NCBI RefSeq assembly: GCF_950023065.1
Contig: NC_088681.1
Span: forward strand, 61,848,836 to 61,912,835
Origin: Planococcus citri
Lineage: Eukaryota > Arthropoda > Insecta > Hemiptera > Pseudococcidae
DNA length: 64,000 nucleotides
Reading direction: 5' to 3'
Shown: piece by piece, positions 59,540-64,000 of the stretch
Layout of the letters: every line of letters begins with the position of its first letter
Position numbering within the stretch: position 1 is the stretch's first letter
Made by a program: the position numbers and the translations under genes
Notes under the pieces: model-generated
Databases searched by the model: none
Told to the model about the DNA's origin: nothing
The model's input: only the letters and a program-made list of their open reading frames with translations

Positions 59540-60406
59540 TGTTAGAACACATTATGTAACGAGGGAATATGCCTTGACTGCCTTGGGTGATGCAGGTTAC
59601 CCTCTTCACCTGAGGTAGTCCCTACTGTACCCATTCGCCAAAGAAGAATGGAAAACTAGTTCCATAGAGGTTTAACGTGGTAACTTCTGACGATCCGATG
59701 GTACGACCATGGATCGTCTTCGCGGTAAAATCACTTGCATGTAGTATCTCGAGCCCGCTACATGTCTGTCACTCGGTAAACATTACACTTATGGCTGGCG
59801 AGCCACTATTTGAGTTATTAGTAGTACCCACTCAAAGATGGTTAAAGTGATTGTATATTAACTCGCGATCCCGTTATGTCGTTGTGTTCGCGGGGTACCA
59901 CAGAGCATTTACTCAAGAATCCGGACCTGGGTAAGTGTATCTCATATAAAGTGCAGAGTAGGATATGTACACACCAATAAGGCCTAGTATTAGTGAGCCG
60001 TTCAGTAGGGGTGTGAAAGTGTACAGTGTTTTGCCGTAATTATCGCAAGGTAATTGCCGCCCATTCTCATCCTTAATGAATACAATGTCAATTATATCTT
60101 CGGGTATATTGATTAATTCAGATGGGATGTTAAGTCTTACGACTTATTGGAAGTCTTTGACTGGTAATATGCTTCGTCACCGTTTCGTGATGAAGACTAG
60201 GATTAAGGCCCCTAGTCTAGTAACCTTACTACGTACCCGGTTTTATTATACTATGTTTGGCTTACATTGCAGGGATATTTGTGTAAATATATTATTTAAA
60301 CAAATCGTCTCATATCTGTTTTATTCACGTAAAATGGACACATGTATGTGATAATGTCATTAGATGATTCGTGTTACTAAGTGTACATTGAGCTAGCTGG
60401 TTAACA
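59540..60406. mobile_element. Probable solo LTR (867 bp) in an intron
   Basis: The stretch begins TGTTAGAACACATTATG and ends GGTTAACA, so the ends read TGTTA…TAACA, and it is flanked on both sides by GAGA (59536-59539 and 60407-60410). TG…CA termini with short inverted ends and a 4-bp target duplication are what a Ty3/gypsy-type solo LTR shows. The interior is clearly different in composition from the AT-rich intron (balanced, with phrases such as TATCTCGAGCCCGCTACATG). No internal retroelement genes are present, so it is the product of LTR-LTR recombination. The family cannot be named from sequence alone. The plus-strand frame at 60076-60351 is incidental. Confidence 0.6.
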
Positions 60407-60410
60407 GAGA

Positions 60411-60717
60411 AATGTTCACTCTCTAGGAAATATTTCTATCCTCACCCACAATTAGATATATTTCGATAATAACCACCACACTTAATAATTACCGTTCGCC
60501 TTTTAACAATTAGAAGAGCGAAAATTTGAATATAAAATTTTTTTCTGGTCCACCTCCTCCCTCTAGAAAATTCCAAGTGTTTAAAAAATGGTCTGCTAAA
60601 AGTCCTGCTCAAGTCCTGCTTTTTTATTTTGAAATTTTATTAGATACCCTGCAAATACATAAGTAGGTTCCTAAGTTGGAACAATGAAACTCAATTCGTC
60701 ATTGAAAATTTACGTAC
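60411..60717 (-). other. Intron sequence next to the solo LTR
   Basis: AT-rich DNA between the solo LTR and the second FAMeT exon's donor. Nothing else is recognised. Confidence 0.5.
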
Positions 60718-61182
60718 CTATGTTATTGTTCTGGAGACGTGGAAAAGCCCAGTAAGTGAAACTGTTGCCACCAGCAAATCCATAATACTTTATCGCTCTG
60801 GGTTCCGTTTCCAAAGACATGAAAGCAGCGCTTCCATTCTTTCCAACTTCAATTGACGCTTCATCTGTACTAATTCGTATCCAGAATTGACGCCATTCGT
60901 CGGGCGATAATATATCTTTTTCGTGATGTTCGCTTCCTGGTTCACCTAGTTCAGAGGTTTTGATAGCTGAAATCGTATTCGTAGTATATCCTCCTAAAAT
61001 TACTTTGAAAATTTTTTCATCCTTCTTCATGGTTTCATTTGTTGGAGCAAAAATAATGTTGGCGTCTAGATCAGTTTTCACCAGAAATTTCAAAAAAAAT
61101 CCTTCATCATTTTTTAGTTCTTCGATCGGATAAAATGTGTAATCGCCATCGTAGGTTGTTAAAGTTCTATACTGGGAAACAT
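60718..61182 (-). CDS. Exon: FAMeT-like domain, second of four in transcript order
   Basis: This 465-bp exon has acceptor TTTTTTACAG|ATGTTT and donor AACATAG|GTACGT, both phase 1. It encodes a full Methyltransf_FA domain: DYTFYP-type start (GDYTFYPIEELKNDEG), FLVKTDLDANIIFAPTNETM, IFKVILGGYTTNTISAIKTS, the signature EWRQFWIRISTDEASIEVGK, and AIKYYGFAGGNSFTYWAF. The glycine of the usual (D/N)G turn is replaced in TDEAS. Like its neighbours it ends …NNNIG with the glycine codon split by the intron. Confidence 0.88.
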
Positions 61183-61539
61183 CTGTAAAAAATGAAGGTA
61201 AAAATGGTAAGCGGCAGAAGCTGGAAGAATTAGAATTATTGTTATAGAGTCAGAGTCCATGGGTGACTCAGTCTAATTCCTTGTGTGAGGATTGAAAAAT
61301 TAAATAGGTAATTAAGTATCGAAATAATAGGAATGTTTTGAGTGATTATTTCAGAATTCCCTATGTGCGTTTTTTTTCCGATATTATTCAATTTTTCAAT
61401 TTTAACGTTGAGAAAATTTTTCCACTTTTTGTTTTTGATGAAGAAGATGAGTAATACTTACGAGTGTATTATTTTTCTTATGATATGATGTTTGAATTCA
61501 ATACTTTAGCAAACGTTTTAAGTATAACTTTACCCTTAC
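61183..61539 (-). other. Intron (357 bp) between FAMeT exons
   Basis: Phase-1 intron with donor GTAAGG and an acceptor ending TTTTTTACAG on the minus strand. No further feature recognised. Confidence 0.7.
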
Positions 61540-62010
61540 CTATGTTATTCCCCTCAAAACGCAGAAAGGCTAAGTTAATAGGATTGTTATCACTGGCGAA
61601 TCCGAAGTACTCGATTAACCAAGGCTCCGTTCTCGAAGACATGAACGGAATGCTGTCTTTCTTTCCAACTTCAATTAATGTTCCATCTGAGGTAATCCGA
61701 ATCCAGAATTGACGCCATTCTTTAGATGAAACCATGTTCTTTTCGTAGTGTGTGTGGGATGTATTTTTTTTTGAAGCTCGAGTTGTTCGTATCTCCGAAA
61801 TGGCATCGTCCTCGCCACCACTTATAACTACTTCGAAACCTTTGTGATCACTGTTTGCAGTTGAATTTGTTGAAGAAAATATAATATGAACACAGCGTTC
61901 AGCTTTTACGCGGAATCTTAACAAAAATCCTCTGTCATTTTTTATGTCTTCAACTGGATAAAATGTATAGGAGTCATTGTTGGTCGTTAAATGTTCACAT
62001 TTAGATAGAT
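61540..62010 (-). CDS. Exon: FAMeT-like domain, first of four in transcript order
   Basis: A 471-bp exon between acceptor TTTTTTGCAG|ATCTAT and donor AACATAG|GTAAGG (phase 1 at both ends). It encodes SYTFYPVEDIKNDRGF, the strand VHIIFSSTNSTANSD, FEVVISGGEDDAISEIRTTR, the signature EWRQFWIRITSDGTLIEVGK and LIEYFGFASDNNPINLAFLR, ending EGNNIG. It is the closest match among the four to the canonical family pattern (FEVVISGG-type strand followed by a conserved I(R/K)T). It has one cysteine near the start (SKCEHL) and one before HIIF. It lies next to an acidic upstream exon. Confidence 0.9.
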
Positions 62011-63904
62011 CTGCAAAAAATGAAAATAATTGTCAATACGGCAAGTATGCTGTTATGATACAGATATGTCAAAAAAATTAAATTATTGTTAACTATATAG
62101 TGAAGAGTGCTTGTGCATTTTAGTATACGTTTCTAGTCCTACTACCTCCGCTTATGTTCATTTTTTTAATAAAGTTGAAAATGCCGTTCATCAAATTTAA
62201 CTTCTTTCAATATAAAATCTCTTTTCAAAATTTTCTAAAATGATGTCACTTGCATGTTTCTTTTATTTCCCTGTTCTCTCACAACTACCTAATACATATC
62301 CGGTCGTACATGTGTAACGCGACAAAAAAGATGTGATTGTTCATGCCGGTGAAAATGTGATTTTACTTGTAATCAGCTTATTTGAAGCACTTTTTAAAAA
62401 AATGTTTGCTCGAGCTGTTATTTCGTTTTTATTTGGCAAAATAATTAAAATTTGCAACGTAAAAATATTTAAAAAAATCGTTGATAATTTTCTCATACTT
62501 AGTATTCGTTTTGATGAGACAGTGCCGGATATCCTTTGATTTTAGTTGATCGTTCAAAATCAGTCATACCGGATGGGCATTTTTTATCAATGCGGTCAAT
62601 TGGGAATGTTGCCAACTCACGAACAATCGTGAAGTCGTATTGCGGACATCCTGACCATTATTTTTTGCTGCTTGTGTCTGTGTGTTTGCGTTTTTTAAGA
62701 TCATTACCTATGTTCCCTTTGCTATCAATTTGTTTTTCCGGCAAACATGAAATCATGAAATTATATTGTCGACAAATTGATGATAAAATATTTTAAAGCG
62801 ATTGCATGTTTTATATTAAAAAAATTATACTCGAGTTGCTGCGTGTCAGCTTTGGTGGACATTTTTTCTTGCTTTTTTTCATGTTATGATCAAGAGAGTA
62901 GGAAAAAGTTGAGCGAGTCTTTCAAAAAGGGAGTGATGAGCTCTCAAAATGACGCAATTTAATTTTTTACTAAAAATTATTTGTATAACTTCGTTAAAAT
63001 TTACAAATCTGGTCCGAATCTAGTTTAGCGTTGTTCGAGTATTTTATTATGTTGCGGGAAAAAATCGATCAAAATTGAACACAGGCGAGAAAAATTTTGA
63101 AAAAATCGTTTTCTGAATTTTCAAAGGTCTTTTATTTGTATAATTTTTTGTTCTCCAAAAAACACGTACCTGCCTATGTACCTATGTATTTTGTGTAGTG
63201 ATACTTGTGCAACTCCTCAGTCATTTCCGCTACCTCCAAAGTTGCGATTTGAGGTTTTGAAAATCCCTGACCCATTGAATTCAAAATTCAATAACTTTTT
63301 ATGTAGTAGATGCAAAAAAAAATTCAAGAAAAAAGAGTAAATTTGAACAGTTTGATCGAGATGAAAATTTTCTCAAAAAAAATCAAATTAAATAGGTAGG
63401 TAATCGACCAGAAAATTTGAAATTTTTCCTGCGTCTTGTTCAGGTCATTTGGCCATGATTTTTCGCTATACCTACTCAATTAAAATTCGAAAAAAATTGA
63501 AAAACGACCCACCCTTATACGAGTAGGTACCTACTGTAATATATTTGTGACTGTCGGAAAATTTTGTCACGATGGTTTTGGAACACACGGATTAACACCT
63601 ACTGGTTAATTTGGAAATCCCAGCCGAGGATTTACAATTGACTGTTCTTAACCTAGTACCTACTGTTTTCTCAATGACCCAAACCATGAGATTGATACTA
63701 GCGCTGAAAACGGTTCATGCTAGTGGATGTGTGAATCGAGTAAAATCATGACAAACGTCAAATATCAAAAAATAACGTCAAAACCTTCTTGAATAGAATA
63801 GACCACAGACATTATTATGAAAAAAAAACCGCTTATGATTTACCTATGTAGCCTAATATTGTACATTTTTGTACTGTAAATGTGAAATTCTGACACTTAC
63901 TTAC
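62011..63904 (-). other. Long intron (1.9 kb), nothing else recognised
   Basis: Intron between the acidic linker exon (donor GTAAGT at 63904 downward) and the first FAMeT exon. It is AT-rich with GTAGGTACCTAC words near 63525. Plus-strand frames (62333-62539, 62536-62796) have no recognised motif. I found no additional module exon on either strand. Confidence 0.55.
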
Positions 63905-64000
63905 CTATTTCATTGTCCCCGCTGCCTATTTCTTCTTCATTGTTAATCAATTCATCTTCAGTGTTGGTCAATTTTTTATTGGTACTTAATTCATATTCAC
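63905..64000 (-). CDS. Partial exon: acidic linker of the FAMeT/EGF protein, runs off the window
   Basis: The open frame from the window edge reads EYELSTNKKLTNTEDELI, then NNEEEIGSGDNEI, and ends at a strong donor, ATAG|GTAAGTAAG. The split G gives the same phase 1 as all downstream exons, and the residues before the junction (NEIG) parallel the NNNIG endings of the FAMeT exons. It is rich in Glu, Asp and Asn, hence probably unstructured. The Ser-Gly in EEEIGSGD resembles a glycosaminoglycan attachment context, which is inference only. The exon's 5' end and the start codon lie beyond 64000. Confidence 0.65.

Noticed and set aside
60076..60351. 91-residue plus-strand frame near the EGF exon
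   Set aside because: It lies entirely within the probable solo LTR and has no recognisable motif.
55445..62010. Reading the FAMeT exons as a juvenile-hormone-pathway methyltransferase
   Set aside because: The domain family carries that name historically, but no S-adenosylmethionine-binding motif is visible and the exons are repeated modules combined with EGF. I annotate the domain, not the enzyme activity.

Overview
This is eukaryotic, visibly AT-rich DNA, almost certainly from an arthropod. The only clearly coding material is a set of spliced, minus-strand exons in the last 9 kb. They encode farnesoic-acid-O-methyltransferase-like (FAMeT, Methyltransf_FA) domains and one Dumpy-type EGF module, a combination at home in insects. 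The abundance of short GTAGGTACCTAC-like words reminds me of sternorrhynchan Hemiptera (aphids, mealybugs, scale insects), but that is only an impression.

Positions 1-54,400 contain no convincing protein-coding exon apart from one doubtful GC-rich minus-strand reading frame near 14.3-14.9 kb. The stretch is a mosaic of repeats. (i) A foldback-like transposon family has long inverted arms built from ~150-bp subrepeats carrying the box CTGGAGGCTCCAG; there are copies or remnants at 1-1196, 20894-23078, 35826-38318 and 39417-41302, and fragments elsewhere. (ii) A 717-bp CACTA-like MITE at 11707-12423 is a near-perfect hairpin. (iii) A ~210-bp satellite at 27.1-31.1 kb is studded with the palindrome TTCGTTCGCGAACGAA and interrupted by ~1 kb of foreign sequence. 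(iv) Several AT-rich minisatellites are present. (v) A 14-bp word, TTCTGCGCCAGGAG, occurs eight times, exactly conserved, in otherwise unrelated surroundings on both strands. Three plus-strand sites (3053/3054, 35721/35722, 53222/53223) join a polypyrimidine-tract 3' splice site directly to a 5' splice site. This is the signature of recursive splicing, so much of the window may be one giant intron of a plus-strand gene whose exons lie outside.

Positions 55,445-64,000 hold a modular minus-strand gene. In transcription order the exons are: an acidic linker (63905-64000, running off the window), FAMeT (61540-62010), FAMeT (60718-61182), a Dumpy-like EGF module (58770-59069), FAMeT (56079-56525) and FAMeT (55445-55930). 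Every internal exon is flanked by phase-1 introns, which is the arrangement expected from exon shuffling and tandem exon duplication. Two mobile elements sit in its introns: a probable 867-bp solo LTR (59540-60406, flanked by GAGA) and an 870-bp hAT-like MITE (57265-58134, flanked by the 8-bp duplication ATCACTGC) that carries GGAAC-type pentamer arrays around a piece resembling the foldback family.

Coordinates of transposon ends with duplications and of splice junctions are read to the base. Boundaries of degenerate arrays are approximate.
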